This document shows positions 62,998 to 64,000 of a stretch of 64,000 nucleotides of DNA, piece after piece. Position 1 is the stretch's first letter. Each line of letters begins with the position of its first letter. Source of the stretch: Collinsella sp. (lineage in GTDB: Bacteria > Actinomycetota > Coriobacteriia > Coriobacteriales > Coriobacteriaceae); the NCBI GenBank assembly GCA_019419505.1, contig DXZS01000020.1, positions 1 to 64,000 on the forward strand, read 5' to 3'. Position numbers and translations under genes: made by a program. The notes under the pieces were generated by a model. It had not been told where the DNA came from, searched no databases, and saw nothing but the letters and a program-made list of their open reading frames with translations.

Positions 62998-64000
62998 TTA
63001 TTCGCTGTAGCGAGTGGCTATGGCAGCTTGCACCATGCCGGTGCTCATGAGGTAGGTCACCAGGAAGTAGCCTCCGTAGGCTGCCAGGAAGATTGCACAG
63101 GTGAGGCCCACGGTGCCGCCGATGCTCATATTTCCGAATAAGCTCACCAGCTCGATGATCACCTTAAGCGCCACAAAGGAGTGCGCCAAGCCCACTGCCA
63201 GCGGGAACAGGAAGAACACCGCTTGCTGCGCCATCACCGAATGCCGGATCTGACGGTCGTCACAGCCGATCTGTGCCAGCACACGATAGCTGCGGCTGCC
63301 GTCGGCCACATTGGAGAGCTGCTGGATCGACAGAATCGCCGCACATGCAACGACCAGCACAAAGCCAATGTAGATGGCTAGATAGCTAATCATGCCGTTC
63401 ATCTGCGCTGCTTGCGTGTACATCTCGGAACGCGTGATGAAGACTCCCCATCCCCCCGGCTCCTTGCCGTCAACGAGCAGAATGTCGAGCATGGTGTATT
63501 TAATGCTCTCGTCTGCCTTGGTCACATCCATCCCCTGCTTGTAGTTAACGAGCAGATTACTGGAATACGGCTGCAGATTAAGTTGGGACAACAGCTCATC
63601 GGCTACGACCACGGTACCGGGATTGCTGCCCATCGCCGAGTTGGCGATGGCAGCCGTGTCCTCGTCCGACTTATCGGTTGCGGGCTTGAGCGTATGCCCG
63701 CCCAAGGTGAGGGTATGGCCCCCAGCCATGTATTTGGTGTACAGGTCGCCCAGCTCGCCGCCCATATCACACGTAAGCACGTACTGGTCGCGACCAATGC
63801 TCACCGGATCCTCGCCCATCATCTGGCGCAGTTTGTTGTACTGGCTCGCCGGCGTCACAAACAGGCCCATATCATCGGCATTGCTGCCCTCGAGCGCCTT
63901 CGGAAGCTTTTCGCCCATGGTCTTGCACATCTCGCCTGCCACCACCGAGGGGCCCGAGCCGCCAGGCGGGTAACTCAGATACGAATCGACCTGCACATGC
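62998..64000 (-). CDS. FtsX-type ABC transporter permease, C-terminal part (runs off the window)
   Basis: At least 332 residues of an FtsX-domain permease: an extracytoplasmic domain followed by three membrane segments and the C-terminus MVQAAIATRYSE. YRVLAQIGCDDRQIRHSVMAQQ is the cytoplasmic coupling segment. It belongs to the large permeases paired with MacB/BceA-type ATPases; the ATPase and the N-terminal half lie beyond position 64000. A remnant of a paralogue's 3' end is at 54961. Confidence 0.85.
   Translation of the reverse strand, partial: HVQVDSYLSYPPGGSGPSVVAGEMCKTMGEKLPKALEGSNADDMGLFVTPASQYNKLRQMMGEDPVSIGRDQYVLTCDMGGELGDLYTKYMAGGHTLTLGGHTLKPATDKSDEDTAAIANSAMGSNPGTVVVADELLSQLNLQPYSSNLLVNYKQGMDVTKADESIKYTMLDILLVDGKEPGGWGVFITRSEMYTQAAQMNGMISYLAIYIGFVLVVACAAILSIQQLSNVADGSRSYRVLAQIGCDDRQIRHSVMAQQAVFFLFPLAVGLAHSFVALKVIIELVSLFGNMSIGGTVGLTCAIFLAAYGGYFLVTYLMSTGMVQAAIATRYSE

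Overview
This window is a high-GC chromosomal segment from a gut Coriobacteriia, most likely Collinsella. The basis is gene content (sucrose PTS, split pyruvate formate-lyase, agmatine deiminase pathway), actinobacterial-like codon use, and dense short hairpin repeats containing CTGTCCC, a type I associate with Collinsella. The genus is inferred; no rRNA or tRNA gene is visible here.

Layout. 1-4.8 kb: the end of an IS110/IS1111-type element, then a polar amino-acid ABC importer (lipoprotein, two permeases, ATPase) and a class-I-amidotransferase-like peptidase C26. 4.8-9.1 kb: an Hpt protein with a degenerate-GGDEF/REC/HD-GYP regulator, an alpha/beta hydrolase and a radical SAM enzyme. 9.2-17.4 kb: methionine aminopeptidase with a SEC-C finger, a 2-hydroxyacid dehydrogenase, an M18 aminopeptidase, a membrane-anchored Ntn-hydrolase, phosphofructokinase, a membrane XRE regulator and a small unknown protein. 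17.5-23.5 kb: a FtsX/MacB-type ABC pair, an AIM24 protein, a histidine-kinase fragment and ogt. 24.2-29.6 kb: aspartate-family genes asd-lysC facing away from thrC-thrB. 29.8-34.5 kb: engB, mtnN, a class A beta-lactamase-like protein, pflA, degV. 34.8-40.4 kb: sucrose/fructan locus (two GH32 proteins, PTS IIBC, LacI regulator with candidate operators). 40.7-45.4 kb: pyruvate formate-lyase encoded in two pieces (pflB lacking its glycyl-radical domain, plus a separate 83-residue radical subunit), a KDG permease and an SDR. 45.7-50.4 kb: marR and a heterodimeric ABC exporter. 51-52 kb: DAHP synthase. 52.1-53.6 kb: a complete IS1111-type element. 53.9-64 kb: a GNAT protein, a degraded duplicated block, then a catabolic agmatine deiminase operon (putrescine carbamoyltransferase, two antiporter-like APC permeases, agmatine deiminase) divergent from a seven-TM LuxR-type regulator whose DNA-binding domain is cut off by a repeat, and the 3' part of another FtsX-type permease.

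The most unusual material is non-coding. At least four families of intergenic hairpins occur: (A) four elements of exactly 67 bp with AGTTGCGG termini and covarying stems; (B) nine copies of a REP-like hairpin with loop TAAACCTGTCCC plus stem-variant relatives, several touching or supplying stop codons; (C) fold-back elements with unrelated long arms around a shared core CCTGCGGTTTTAT; (D) large hairpins lying just 3' of asd, thrB and grcA, all in the same sense as the upstream gene, with near-invariant internal-loop bases, freely varying helices and a UUC(G)-type apical loop. Family D has visible compensatory changes and is my best candidate for an undescribed structured element. The split PFL, the predicted guide RNA of the IS1111-type element and the truncated AguR-like regulator are the other main points.
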